Source: CAYOFK01 sp964403185
GTDB lineage: Bacteria > Bacteroidota > Bacteroidia > Bacteroidales > VadinHA17
Length of the DNA stretch: 49,448 bases
NCBI GenBank assembly: GCA_964403185.1
Contig: CAYOFK010000001.1
Span: forward strand, 1-49,448
Direction of reading: 5' to 3'
The notes under the pieces were generated by a model, which worked only from the letters and a program-made list of their open reading frames with translations, did not search any database and had not been told where the DNA came from. Every line of letters begins with the position of its first letter. The first letter of the stretch is position 1. Both the position numbers and the translations under genes were made by a program. Of this stretch, positions 40,885 through 49,390 are shown piece after piece.

Positions 40885-42741
40885 ATGGCTGAAAAAGCGA
40901 ACGATCATATTCTTTATGACACTTTTCCTCCAAGATCTAAATCGGAATGGATCAATGCAATCAGGAAGGATCTTAAAGGAAAAGGTATTGAACAGTTAAC
41001 ACGGCAAACCTTTGAGGGTTTCAAAGTCCCTCCTGTTTTTACACTTGAGGATCTCGATCATATTGAATGGCTGGATCAACTCCCTGGCAGCTTTCCTTTT
41101 GTCAGAGGAACAAAAACACACAGTAATAACTGGGCCATCCGGCAGGATATAAATGCATCTGATCCGGAGTTGGCGAATCAAAAGGCCAGGGCTGCCATCC
41201 ACTCAGGGACCGGAGAAGTTGGATTCAGATTAAGCGGGATCCGTTCAGAACCCGGATCTGTATTCAATATCCTGCTCAGGGATATAGACATTTCCAGGAT
41301 CTCCGTTGTCTTTCAAACAGATGCCCTTAGCCCTGAGATCATCAAGGCTTTTGCCCGGATAATCAAAGAGCGGAAACTTTCCGTGGATCAGATATCCGGA
41401 GGGTTTGAGTACGATCCGCTTTCGGATCTTGCAACCGGCGGCTTAAGGCCCGGAAAGAACCTGCAGACACAGGTTCTGGATCAACTCCGGCTGGGTGCTG
41501 AAATGCTGCCCGGCTGTAATCTTCTGCAAATAAACGGGCATTTATTCAGTGATCTGGGAACCTCTGTCGTGCATGAACTCGCCTTTAGCCTGGCCCTGGG
41601 TGTTGAGTACCTCTCGTGGATATCTGACTCGCATCTGAATTTTGCAACTACCACCAACACTCTGGCATTTAAAATGGGGATTGGGCCAAATTTCTTTATG
41701 GAAATCGCTAAATTGAGAACCCTGCGGTTTCTTTGGTCGAAGATCCTTTCTGCTTATAAAATGAATCATGAAAAATATTCCGGTATTCATATATATTCGG
41801 CACCCTCAACCTGGAATAAAACAAAAAGCGATCCACATGTGAACATGCTGCGATATACAACAGAAGCACTTTCTGCAGCCCTTGGAGGCGCTGATTCTAT
41901 TAATATTTCCCCATTTGACGAACCCCTGTCAGGTCCGTCAGAATTCTCCGAAAGGATCGCCAGAAACACACAAATATTGTTTAAGGAAGAATCTTATTTA
42001 AACAGGATTGCCGATCCGGGAGGCGGCTCATATTATATTGAGAACCTGACAAACCAATTAGCAGATGAGGCCTGGAATATTTTTCTGGGGATTGAGCAGG
42101 AAGGAGGATACCTGAAGGCGCTAAGTACCGGCAGCATTCAAAAAACAATACTTGATCTGCAACAATCCAGAGAGAATAGCATCGCTAACAGAAAAACCAT
42201 ACTTCTGGGAACCAACCACTATCCAAACAGTCATGAGACGCTTAAACCATCAAAAACTTTTAAGGAGGAAGAGGGGGATGACTCCGGTCCGGTAATAAAA
42301 AAATTCAGAGGTGCCGCAAAGTTTGAATCTCTGAGGGAGATCAGCGGCCGCCAGTCAAAAGGACGCCCGCGTGTATTCTTGTTTCCCTTTGGCAATCCTG
42401 TAATGCGAACAGTAAGGGTAGGTTTTGCGTCAAATTTCTTTGGTTGTGGCGGGTATATGGTGGAGAACCTTACCGGTATTGAATCAACAAGCGAGGGACT
42501 GAACCGGTGCAACAAAGAGAAACCGGAAGTGGTTGTTTTTTGCAGTTCAGATGAGGAATATGCTCAGGTGCTTCCAGGCTTGCTCGGCAAATTTTCCTCC
42601 AACCCCCTGTTTATTGTTGCCGGTCATCCTGAAAAAGATATTGAAAACCTCGAAAATAAAGGGGTTCGTTATTTTATCCACTTGAAATCCAATGTGTTAA
42701 AAACATTGCAATCTGTACATAATGCACTGGGAGTTAAATAG
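40885..42741 (+). CDS. mutA: Methylmalonyl-CoA mutase small (beta) subunit
   Basis: A 618-residue subunit that resembles the catalytic large subunit in its TIM-barrel half but does not carry the active cobalamin-binding His; its C-terminal domain has a flavodoxin-like RVFLFPFG...GFASNFFGCGGY region without DxHxxG, as in other MutA proteins. It pairs with MutB, encoded 18 bases downstream, to convert succinyl-CoA and methylmalonyl-CoA in propionate metabolism. Start at the ATG at 40885. Confidence 0.93.
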   Translation: MAEKANDHILYDTFPPRSKSEWINAIRKDLKGKGIEQLTRQTFEGFKVPPVFTLEDLDHIEWLDQLPGSFPFVRGTKTHSNNWAIRQDINASDPELANQKARAAIHSGTGEVGFRLSGIRSEPGSVFNILLRDIDISRISVVFQTDALSPEIIKAFARIIKERKLSVDQISGGFEYDPLSDLATGGLRPGKNLQTQVLDQLRLGAEMLPGCNLLQINGHLFSDLGTSVVHELAFSLALGVEYLSWISDSHLNFATTTNTLAFKMGIGPNFFMEIAKLRTLRFLWSKILSAYKMNHEKYSGIHIYSAPSTWNKTKSDPHVNMLRYTTEALSAALGGADSINISPFDEPLSGPSEFSERIARNTQILFKEESYLNRIADPGGGSYYIENLTNQLADEAWNIFLGIEQEGGYLKALSTGSIQKTILDLQQSRENSIANRKTILLGTNHYPNSHETLKPSKTFKEEEGDDSGPVIKKFRGAAKFESLREISGRQSKGRPRVFLFPFGNPVMRTVRVGFASNFFGCGGYMVENLTGIESTSEGLNRCNKEKPEVVVFCSSDEEYAQVLPGLLGKFSSNPLFIVAGHPEKDIENLENKGVRYFIHLKSNVLKTLQSVHNALGVK

Positions 42742-42759
42742 TTTAATCATCATTAAGCC

Positions 42760-44919
42760 ATGAGGCCGGATTTCAGAAAGATCAATATAAAAAAGACCTA
42801 CCAGGAGAAGACTTCCGGTACAATCCGGGAATCCGGAAAGGCCCCGCACAGCACCTGGGAAACCCCTGAGAATATTTCATTAAAAAGTGTGTATTCGGGT
42901 GCCGACATCAGGGGGCTTCATCAACTGGATTATATAGCAGGTATGCCCCCCTATTTACGCGGCCCTTATTCCAGTATGTATGTCACAAGACCCTGGACCA
43001 TCCGCCAATATGCAGGTTTTTCCACGGCTGAAGAATCAAATGCCTTTTACAGGCGCAATCTGGCATCGGGACAAAAAGGCCTGTCGGTGGCATTCGACCT
43101 TGCCACTCACAGAGGTTATGACTCCGATCATGAACGTGTTGCAGGTGACGTGGGAAAGGCCGGAGTTGCCATTGATACGGTTGAAGACATGAAGATACTC
43201 TTTGATCAGATCCCCCTGAATGAAATGTCCGTATCCATGACCATGAATGGAGCTGTTTTACCGGTTATGGCTTTCTATATCGTTGCAGCACTTGAACAAG
43301 GGGTCTCCATGAGAGAACTCACAGGTACCATTCAAAATGATATCCTGAAAGAATTTATGGTCCGGAATACCTATATCTATCCTCCGGACATGTCCATGCG
43401 AATTATTGCCGATATTTTTGAATTCACCTCGCAGTACATGCCCAGATTTAATTCCATAAGTGTTTCAGGATACCATATGCAGGAAGCCGGAGCTACAGCA
43501 GATATAGAACTGGCATATACACTGTCCGACGGCCTTGAATACTTGCGAACAGGGTTGCAAGCGGGCCTGGATATCGATGCTTTTGCACCACGGATCTCCT
43601 TCTTTTTTGGCACCGGCATGAATTATTTCATGGAAATTGCCAAGTTGCGGGCTGCACGGTTGATATGGGCCAAATTAGTGGAACAGTTTCATCCAAAAAA
43701 TCCAAAATCCATGGCGCTCCGAACACATTGCCAGACTTCAGGATGGAGCCTGACAGAGCAAGATCCCTATAATAATGTAAGCCGCACCTGCATTGAAGCC
43801 ATGGCAGCCGTCCTTGGACATACACAATCGCTGCATACCAATGCCCTGGACGAAGCCATAGCCTTGCCTACCGACTTCTCAGCCAGAATTGCCCGGAATA
43901 CACAAATTTATCTTCAGGAAGAAACACAGATCACCAAAGCAGTGGATCCATGGGGTGGGTCTTATTATGTTGAATACCTGACCGATAAACTGGCGCGAAA
44001 ATCATGGAACCTGATCCGGGAAATTGAGGAACTGGGCGGCATGGCCAAAGCAATTGAAACCGGCCTTCCAAAAATGAGGATTGAAGAAGCTGCTGCAAGA
44101 AAACAGGCCCGGATTGATTCCGGAAAAGATACCATCGTTGGCCTGAATAAATTCAAGCTTGAACAGGAGGATCCCATTGACATCCTGGAAGTGGATGATA
44201 ATGCGGTCAGGGAAACGCAAATTGAGAGGATCAGTAAACTGAAAAAAACCCGCGATGCGCAAAAGGTGCACAGCATCCTGAACTCAATTACAGAGGCTGC
44301 AAAATCAGGCAATAATAATCTGTTGAGCCTGTGCGTGAAAGCAGCAAAAGTCCGTGCAACCCTGGGAGAGATATCTGAAGCCATTGAACTGGTTTCAGGC
44401 AGGTATAAAGCAGTCATCCGGTCTGTCTCCGGTGTGTATGCAACGGAAACAGGCCAGGATAAAGATTTTATCAAAGCACAGGAACTTGTAAAAAAGTATT
44501 CGAAACTGGAAGGAAGACAGCCCCGCATCATGGTGGCAAAAATTGGACAAGATGGACACGACAGGGGTGCCAAAGTGGTTTCAACAGGGTATGCCGATAT
44601 TGGATTTGATGTGGATATCGGACCCTTATTTCAAACGCCGGCCGAAGCTGCCCGGCAGGCTGCCGAAAATGACGTCCATGTATTAGGCGTATCCAGCCTT
44701 GCCGGAGGTCACAAAACACTGGTTCCGCAAATCCTTGAAGAACTTAAAAAACTGGACAGGGAAGACATCATGGTCGTGGTTGGCGGAGTCATTCCCCACC
44801 AGGATTATGAGTATCTTTACAAATCAGGAGTCGTTGCTATTTTCGGGCCGGGTACTTCAGTGCCGGATGCGGCTTGTAAAATACTGGAAATATTGATTCA
44901 TAGTGTGACTGAAGTTTAA
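42760..44919 (+). CDS. mutB: Methylmalonyl-CoA mutase large (alpha) subunit
   Basis: The catalytic, adenosylcobalamin-dependent subunit. A TIM-barrel domain covers about 1-560 with YAGFSTAEESN, PISVSG-type segments and FFFGTGMNYFMEIAKLRAARLIW. The C-terminal B12-binding domain carries Asp598-Gly-His600-Asp-Arg-Gly603 (DxHxxG), the lower axial ligand motif, with the following SxL and GG motifs (GVSSLAGGHK, VVGGVIP). The length (719) is standard. Both subunits together mean the full propionate/succinate mutase is present. Confidence 0.97.
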   Translation: MRPDFRKINIKKTYQEKTSGTIRESGKAPHSTWETPENISLKSVYSGADIRGLHQLDYIAGMPPYLRGPYSSMYVTRPWTIRQYAGFSTAEESNAFYRRNLASGQKGLSVAFDLATHRGYDSDHERVAGDVGKAGVAIDTVEDMKILFDQIPLNEMSVSMTMNGAVLPVMAFYIVAALEQGVSMRELTGTIQNDILKEFMVRNTYIYPPDMSMRIIADIFEFTSQYMPRFNSISVSGYHMQEAGATADIELAYTLSDGLEYLRTGLQAGLDIDAFAPRISFFFGTGMNYFMEIAKLRAARLIWAKLVEQFHPKNPKSMALRTHCQTSGWSLTEQDPYNNVSRTCIEAMAAVLGHTQSLHTNALDEAIALPTDFSARIARNTQIYLQEETQITKAVDPWGGSYYVEYLTDKLARKSWNLIREIEELGGMAKAIETGLPKMRIEEAAARKQARIDSGKDTIVGLNKFKLEQEDPIDILEVDDNAVRETQIERISKLKKTRDAQKVHSILNSITEAAKSGNNNLLSLCVKAAKVRATLGEISEAIELVSGRYKAVIRSVSGVYATETGQDKDFIKAQELVKKYSKLEGRQPRIMVAKIGQDGHDRGAKVVSTGYADIGFDVDIGPLFQTPAEAARQAAENDVHVLGVSSLAGGHKTLVPQILEELKKLDREDIMVVVGGVIPHQDYEYLYKSGVVAIFGPGTSVPDAACKILEILIHSVTEV

Positions 44920-44924
44920 AACAA

Positions 44925-45443
44925 ATGATTATGAAAAAAATTGTGATTGCTGCCTTTGGAATTGTACTAACCGGCATGATGGCTTTATGCCAGGACCTGA
45001 ATAATACCGTGGTCTCTGAAAATTCCAACATGGTCATCCTGATTGGAGAATGCAACCGGGATGCATTTGCAATGCCGGAATTCAGGGAATGGTTCGATGC
45101 GGAATATGCCAGCTATACGCCCAATCCTGCGAGTCTTGAAAACCTGCAGGAACTTGATCTTAACTCCCTGGAAATCAAGATCGTGCTTGGAACATGGTGC
45201 CCCGACAGCCGCCGCGAAGTTCCGAGGTTCCTGAGGATTGTGGATGATCTTGGTTTGCAGGAAAACCAGATCAGTATGATCAGTGTCAACATGGAAAAAA
45301 AAGTGCCGGGAATGGATGTTTCACATCTTGGTGCAGCATATGTACCTACCATTATCGTCTTTAGTAATGGAGAGGAAAAAGGGCGCATCGTTGAAATGCC
45401 GGAAACAACATTGGAGGAGGACCTTGTTAATATCTTAAAATAA
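44925..45443 (+). CDS. Secreted thioredoxin-fold protein with monothiol CPDS motif
   Basis: A 172-residue protein with a signal peptide (residues ~1-22, ending ALCQ). A thioredoxin-like fold is suggested by IKIVLGTWCPDSRREVPRFLRI, the helix VVDDLG, and a cis-Pro strand AYVPTIIVFSNGEE. The active-site motif is CPDS, so the second cysteine is replaced by serine, which would allow mixed-disulfide trapping but not classic dithiol reduction. It starts 5 bases after mutB and is probably cotranscribed, though no functional link is obvious. ATG at 44931 is an alternative start. Confidence 0.82.
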   Translation: MIMKKIVIAAFGIVLTGMMALCQDLNNTVVSENSNMVILIGECNRDAFAMPEFREWFDAEYASYTPNPASLENLQELDLNSLEIKIVLGTWCPDSRREVPRFLRIVDDLGLQENQISMISVNMEKKVPGMDVSHLGAAYVPTIIVFSNGEEKGRIVEMPETTLEEDLVNILK

Positions 45444-45483
45444 AGTTGCGGGGGCCCTTGTATCTATTCCCTTTCGGTTTTGT

Positions 45484-45491
45484 TATCTTTG
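45484..45491 (+). promoter_or_regulatory. -7 promoter element for the DUF4190 gene
   Basis: TATCTTTG, a full match to TAnnTTTG, 31 bases before the ATG at 45523; an upstream TTG lies 23 bases away, a little too far. Confidence 0.45.
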
Positions 45492-45522
45492 GAATATCAA
45501 CGCCTTTAGAAAACTTAAAATT

Positions 45523-45996
45523 ATGGAAGAACAACCAAAATCAACTGCAGGACAAGGATTCGGAATCGCTTCGTTAATCCTGGGGATACTGGCTTTACTC
45601 ATTGCATTTATTCCATGCGTGGGGTTGTTTGCCCTGATCCCCGGTGTGGTGGCAATAGTCCTGGCCATAGTGGGACTGTCCCAGGCTAAAAATGCCAACG
45701 GACAAAGAGGAGTCATTATTGCCGGACTGGTGATCTCTATAGTCGGGACGGTTATGGCTGCAACCTGGCTGATCTTTTTGTCAACCGCCGGGGTATTCTT
45801 TAAAGAGATGAGTGAAAAACCTGAATTTAAAGAGATCATTGAGGAAGTGATCGGGGACATTTCCGATGAAATAGATCGGGCGGTTGAAGAATCAACAGGT
45901 GAAATTGATGCCGGAAAAATGGAGGAGAAACTCGAGGACCTGGAAAAAGCTGTTGGAGAGGGGGAACAAACCCAACCCGACACACTTGAACATTAA
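45523..45996 (+). CDS. DUF4190-type membrane protein
   Basis: A 157-residue protein. Two or three hydrophobic segments (residues ~15-90, with SLILGILALL, LIPGVVAIVLAIVGL and VIIAGLVISIVGTVM) match the DUF4190 pattern, and a long acidic helical C-terminus follows (EEVIGDISDEIDRAVEES). Function unknown. The frame is translated from an ATG with its own promoter box. Confidence 0.8.
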   Translation: MEEQPKSTAGQGFGIASLILGILALLIAFIPCVGLFALIPGVVAIVLAIVGLSQAKNANGQRGVIIAGLVISIVGTVMAATWLIFLSTAGVFFKEMSEKPEFKEIIEEVIGDISDEIDRAVEESTGEIDAGKMEEKLEDLEKAVGEGEQTQPDTLEH

Positions 45997-46008
45997 GGCT
46001 TCCGGCCA

Positions 46009-46416
46009 TTGAACGCGTTTGTTAAACATCCCTATCTGACCGTTAATCTCACTTTTGCGGGGATCATTGTTTTGATATTCCTGTATTCCTTTATTTTTTC
46101 ATCTGAAAAAGACAACCATCCGGTACCCTCAGTGTACGAACATCTGAGTGGGAAAAAATCTCCCACTTCGGGCCTTTCGAGAAGCTTTTCGGAAATCGTG
46201 CGACTGCATTTTAAAAGTGCAGCAGAATGGAATTCTTACGGAATACCAATATTTCTTTTCTTTTTAATTCAGTTATTTATGAGACTGGGCGTCAGTCTTA
46301 TAATAATCAGGCAAAATATTTCTTATAAATCTCTTGTTTGGGTTGACGCACTTGTTTCAACGGGACTATTGGTTCTTTGTTTTCAGGATCTGTTAATGGT
46401 CTGGAAATTCATGTGA
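46009..46416 (+). CDS. Small membrane protein of unknown function
   Basis: A 135-residue protein with three hydrophobic segments (about residues 10-28, 78-98, 108-128) and a polar loop between the first two (EKDNHPVPSVYEH). I do not recognise it. The start is TTG at 46009, 12 bases after the DUF4190 stop, so it is likely in the same operon; no ATG start gives the first membrane segment. The mild codon preference and intact frame favour a real gene. Confidence 0.6.
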   Translation: MNAFVKHPYLTVNLTFAGIIVLIFLYSFIFSSEKDNHPVPSVYEHLSGKKSPTSGLSRSFSEIVRLHFKSAAEWNSYGIPIFLFFLIQLFMRLGVSLIIIRQNISYKSLVWVDALVSTGLLVLCFQDLLMVWKFM

Positions 46417-46528
46417 ATAACAAAGATGGAGGGCTAAGGCCCGGTTATATGGCTGCTTCTGTATCCACGGCATAAGTGCCATAACATGAATTGCTATGAA
46501 GATCCGCTGACTTTATCAGTATCATTCT

Positions 46529-46612
46529 AGCCCTACGGGCTGTATCCTTATTTTTGCATCTGAGAACAGCCACTGAAGTGGCTGCCTATTCCCTTTAAGT
46601 CTCTACGAGACT
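46529..46612. repeat. Cluster of three short perfect hairpins
   Basis: AGCCC-TAC-GGGCT (46529-46541), CAGCCACT-GA-AGTGGCTG (46567-46584, 8-bp stem) and AGTCTC-TAC-GAGACT (46598-46612). Two of the three share the loop TAC. The pattern suggests a REP-like element rather than a terminator, because no gene end is adjacent. Confidence 0.65.
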
Positions 46613-46633
46613 GGCCCTCACTAACAATTTGTC
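46611..46633 (-). repeat. Interspersed motif shared with 26645-26666 (inverse orientation)
   Basis: On the minus strand this reads GACAAATTGTTAGTGAGGG followed by CCAG, very close to the plus-strand segment at 26645-26666 (one 2-base insertion and one missing G). It is a second copy of a mobile or dispersed motif. Confidence 0.6.
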
Positions 46634-46684
46634 GGACGAAGGGGAGGTGGTTGAGAAGAAATCATAGCACGATGATATGTAGGG

Positions 46685-46718
46685 CGAACGTTCCCTTTCG
46701 GTCATCGGTCCGTCAGGA
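46685..46718 (+). repeat. 34-base interspersed repeat, second copy of the 17522-17555 element
   Basis: 28 of 34 positions identical to 17522-17555, same orientation. The second copy has lost the perfect hairpin symmetry of the first. Confidence 0.75.
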
Positions 46719-46753
46719 GTGAACTTTTTTTACCGGAGGTATAGTAGGTTCCA

Positions 46754-46804
46754 ATGTAGATCGATTTTGTAAATCGATTAGTGATTTGAAAAATCACTCT
46801 ACAT
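46754..46804. repeat. 51-base palindrome that can form a perfect three-way junction
   Basis: Outer stem ATGTAG/CTACAT (46754-46759 with 46799-46804) encloses two perfect 8-bp hairpins: ATCGATTT-TGT-AAATCGAT (46760-46778) and AGTGATTT-GAA-AAATCACT (46780-46798), with a single unpaired T between. All pairs are Watson-Crick. Confidence 0.85.
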
Positions 46805-46977
46805 GAAATCCGTTATTTGTTATTAGCAATGAAGCCGTCAAACAATTTGGCATCAGTGGTCCAAAATCATGCTATGGTGGTAAGATCCCATCATTCTATT
46901 ATTCTATTATTCCATTATTCCATCTTTCCAATCCCACAATCATATAATCAATAAGATTACCTACTCACTGTTTACTA

Positions 46978-47844
46978 TTATCCTGCCTTCCCCTCAGTCA
47001 GTTCCTGCAGGGTAAAAGTCCGGGCATGCCGGATCCCTTTGGGTGTATTTTCCAGGGTGCAACATTCATGGTACAGGTCGTGTTCAAAAAACAGGATGTA
47101 TTCGTTTTCACAGGCTTCTTCAAGAAAGTTTTCCTTCTCCTTCAGGGTTGTCAGCGGGTCAATGTCATAAGCCATGTTGTAGGCAATGGGAATATGCACA
47201 GTTGAAGGAATCAGATCGGCGCCAAACACAACGGTTTTGCCCATATAATCAATAAACGGAATGGCCTGTCCACGGGTATGCCCATGAAACAAACGCACTC
47301 TGAAACCAGAAAACACTTCCTCGTTGTCCTCAATAAAGCGGAGTTGACCGCTGTCCAGCATTGGCAGCAGATTCTCTTCCAGGAAGGCATCTTTTTCCCG
47401 CATATTTGGATTGTTGGCCCACTCCCATTGCTCCCTGCTCACCCAATAGGTTGCCTTGGGAAACACCAGTTCAAACCCGGTTTTTCCCTTATTATAGCGC
47501 ACCCCGCCTCCACAATGATCTGAATGCAGGTGTGTGAGCACCATGTCGGTAATATCGTCCGTGTGATAACCATATTTCTTCAAACCTCCTGCCAGTCCAT
47601 CCCCACCATTTAACTGAACAAAGCTCATGTATTTTTCGCTTTGTTTATCCCCATATCCATTGTCAATCAGGGCTATCCTGTCTCCGGCATCCACAAGAAG
47701 GGAGCGCAGGGCCCAATTGCACAGATTATCCCCGTCAGCAGGGTAGTATTTTTGCCAGATGGTTTTGGGCACAACACCAAACATGGCGCCACCATCCAGT
47801 TTGAAATTTGAAATATGGATCGGAAAAATATTATTAACGGCCAT
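46978..47844 (-). CDS. Metallo-beta-lactamase-fold hydrolase
   Basis: A 288-residue MBL-fold enzyme. The metal-binding motif THLHSDHCGG (HxHxDH, ~residues 108-117) is intact, with later conserved HGHT (~190-193) and the FGADL Asp (~210-214) ligands. The sequence resembles AHL-lactonase-like and other MBL hydrolases, but substrate is not predictable. No signal peptide is seen, so it is probably cytoplasmic. It has its own promoter box on the minus strand and is divergent from the ZIP transporter. Confidence 0.9.
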   Translation of the reverse strand: MAVNNIFPIHISNFKLDGGAMFGVVPKTIWQKYYPADGDNLCNWALRSLLVDAGDRIALIDNGYGDKQSEKYMSFVQLNGGDGLAGGLKKYGYHTDDITDMVLTHLHSDHCGGGVRYNKGKTGFELVFPKATYWVSREQWEWANNPNMREKDAFLEENLLPMLDSGQLRFIEDNEEVFSGFRVRLFHGHTRGQAIPFIDYMGKTVVFGADLIPSTVHIPIAYNMAYDIDPLTTLKEKENFLEEACENEYILFFEHDLYHECCTLENTPKGIRHARTFTLQELTEGKAG

Positions 47845-47873
47845 GATCCGGATAATTTATATTTTAAGGATCT

Positions 47874-47881
47874 CAAATATA
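47874..47881 (-). promoter_or_regulatory. -7 promoter element for the MBL-fold gene
   Basis: On the minus strand this reads TATATTTG, a full TAnnTTTG match, about 30 bases before the ATG at 47844. No clear -33. Confidence 0.5.
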
Positions 47882-47923
47882 ACCAACTCAGATGGAACTT
47901 CCTGTTGAAGGTTTACTAAAGCA

Positions 47924-47953
47924 TTGAATTGTGATTCATAAAACGTATTTTTG
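47924..47953 (+). promoter_or_regulatory. ZIP transporter promoter (-33 TTG and -7 TATTTTTG)
   Basis: TTG at 47924-47926, exactly 19 bases, then TATTTTTG at 47946-47953. This is the best full match to the Bacteroidota promoter consensus in the window. The likely transcript start is near 47960, so the TTG at 47965 that opens the frame is not a good start; the ATG at 47989 is. Confidence 0.75.
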
Positions 47954-47988
47954 ATCGCTGACAGTTGTACATATCAAAACCCCTGTAT

Positions 47989-48795
47989 ATGGAATTCAAC
48001 AATGTGGCGATTGCTTTTGGACTTACCCTCTTTGCAGGATTATCTACAGGTATCGGAAGTGCTATAGCTTTTTTTGCAAAACGAACCAATACAAAGTTTT
48101 TATCCGTTGCCCTTGGATTTTCAGCGGGGGTGATGATCTATGTATCATTTGTTGAAATCCTGCCACTGGCCAATACTTCCATGGTCAAGGAACTGGGTCT
48201 GATCCCGGGTTCCTGGATCACCGCGGCCTCATTCTTTGGTGGCATCCTGCTGATTGCCATAATTGACAAATTCATTCCCAGCTTTGAGAATCCTCATGAA
48301 ATCAAAAGTGTGGAAGACATGCATGCCCCCGGAATGATGCAGGAAAAATTAATAAGAACCGGACTGTTCACAGCCCTGGCTATTGCCATTCATAATTTTC
48401 CGGAGGGACTGGCTACCTTCACTGCCGCTTTAACCGATCCAAATCTTGGTATTGCCATTGCCGTGGCCGTAGCCATTCATAACATTCCTGAAGGCATTGC
48501 GGTTTCAGTGCCCGTGTATTACGCCACCGGCAGTAAAAAGCGCGCATTTTTACTGTCCTTCCTTTCGGGTCTTTTTGAACCACTTGGGGCCATAGTGGGA
48601 TATTTAATCCTGATGCCTTTTCTGAATGAACTTGTTTTTGGAGTATTGTTTGCCGGGGTTGCAGGCATCATGGTTTTTATTTCCTTTGATGAATTATTAC
48701 CGGCTGCTCATAAATTCGGTGAACACCATTATTCAGTTTATGGACTGATAGCCGGAATGGCTATCATGGCAATCAGTCTGCTATTATTCTTATAG
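47989..48795 (+). CDS. zupT: ZIP-family divalent metal transporter (ZupT-like)
   Basis: A 268-residue membrane protein with eight hydrophobic segments. The metal-binding helices carry HNFPEGLATF (TM4) and HNIPEGIAVS (TM5), the hallmark of ZupT/ZIP importers of zinc and other divalent metals. The variable cytoplasmic loop (residues ~95-125, DMHAPGMMQEKL) is short and not histidine-rich. The ATG at 47989 gives a good N-terminal segment; the frame also opens at a TTG at 47965, which I reject. It lies in a divergent pair with the MBL-fold gene. Confidence 0.93.
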   Translation: MEFNNVAIAFGLTLFAGLSTGIGSAIAFFAKRTNTKFLSVALGFSAGVMIYVSFVEILPLANTSMVKELGLIPGSWITAASFFGGILLIAIIDKFIPSFENPHEIKSVEDMHAPGMMQEKLIRTGLFTALAIAIHNFPEGLATFTAALTDPNLGIAIAVAVAIHNIPEGIAVSVPVYYATGSKKRAFLLSFLSGLFEPLGAIVGYLILMPFLNELVFGVLFAGVAGIMVFISFDELLPAAHKFGEHHYSVYGLIAGMAIMAISLLLFL

Positions 48796-48799
48796 AGGG

Positions 48800-49264
48800 A
48801 TGAAAAAAACGTTCACACTGCTGCTGTTCATTATTTTTCTTTCTGCACTGCAGGCCCAGTCTTACAGAACGGCCACCGGGATCAGGGCGGGATTGCCCCT
48901 TGGAATCAGTATAAAACATTTTATTACTGATCAATCTGCCATTGAAGGCATCTTCGGAACCCGTTGGGCCGGTGCAACGCTTTCCATTCTGTACGAACAC
49001 CACAGGGCTGTGAATCAATACCCTGGCCTCAACTGGTATTATGGAGTTGGTGGCGCTGCTGGTCTTTATGATAAACGAAGTCCCTGGGTAGTGGGAGAAG
49101 GAAACAGGCTCATTATAGGTGTCCAGGTTATTTTTGGTATGGAATACACCTTCGGTCATATTCCCCTGAACCTCGGTTTTGACTGGATTCCACTCGTAAA
49201 TCTGGCAGGATTTTCAAACTTTGATTTCATCCAGTTTGCCCTGTCTTCAAGATACGTTTTCTAA
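48800..49264 (+). CDS. Small outer-membrane beta-barrel protein
   Basis: A 154-residue protein with a signal peptide (residues 1-20, ending LQAQS). The mature part has alternating hydrophobic/polar strands and ends in FALSSRYVF, with a terminal Phe as in barrel-closing strands. It is short for a barrel (about eight strands fit). Function unknown. It starts 5 bases after the ZIP transporter and is probably cotranscribed with it, which hints at a metal-related or envelope role; this is inference. Confidence 0.75.
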   Translation: MKKTFTLLLFIIFLSALQAQSYRTATGIRAGLPLGISIKHFITDQSAIEGIFGTRWAGATLSILYEHHRAVNQYPGLNWYYGVGGAAGLYDKRSPWVVGEGNRLIIGVQVIFGMEYTFGHIPLNLGFDWIPLVNLAGFSNFDFIQFALSSRYVF

Positions 49265-49327
49265 CCCTGTACATTGGTCTGATCAGGTTTTAGCACAACA
49301 ATATTTTGCCAAAAAAGGGTATAAATA

Positions 49328-49360
49328 TTTGCTTGGGAGAAAAAAAATATTTTACCTTTG
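49328..49360 (+). promoter_or_regulatory. Promoter of tRNA-Glu
   Basis: TTTG at 49328-49331, 21 bases, then TACCTTTG at 49353-49360, a full -7 match. The tRNA begins 30 bases further on. Confidence 0.6.
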
Positions 49361-49390
49361 CAATCCCTTTATTAAAAATGGCCTTGAAAA

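Larger units (their letters stand above)
46417..46977. other. Non-coding tract crowded with palindromic repeats
   Basis: About 560 bases without a gene, containing three short hairpins (46529-46612), a piece repeated in inverse orientation at 26.6 kb, a 34-base interspersed repeat also found at 17.5 kb (46685-46718), a three-way-junction palindrome (46754-46804), and an ATTCTATT/ATTCCATT microsatellite-like stretch (46889-46930). No promoter for a gene of its own is obvious. Confidence 0.75.

Noticed and set aside
46417..46977. CRISPR array in the repeat-rich intergenic tract
   Set aside because: Repeats are different hairpins without a common unit or regular spacers, and no cas gene is nearby.
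47965..47988. TTG start of the ZIP transporter at 47965
   Set aside because: It would lie about 5 bases from the inferred transcript start; ATG 47989 begins a clean N-terminal segment.
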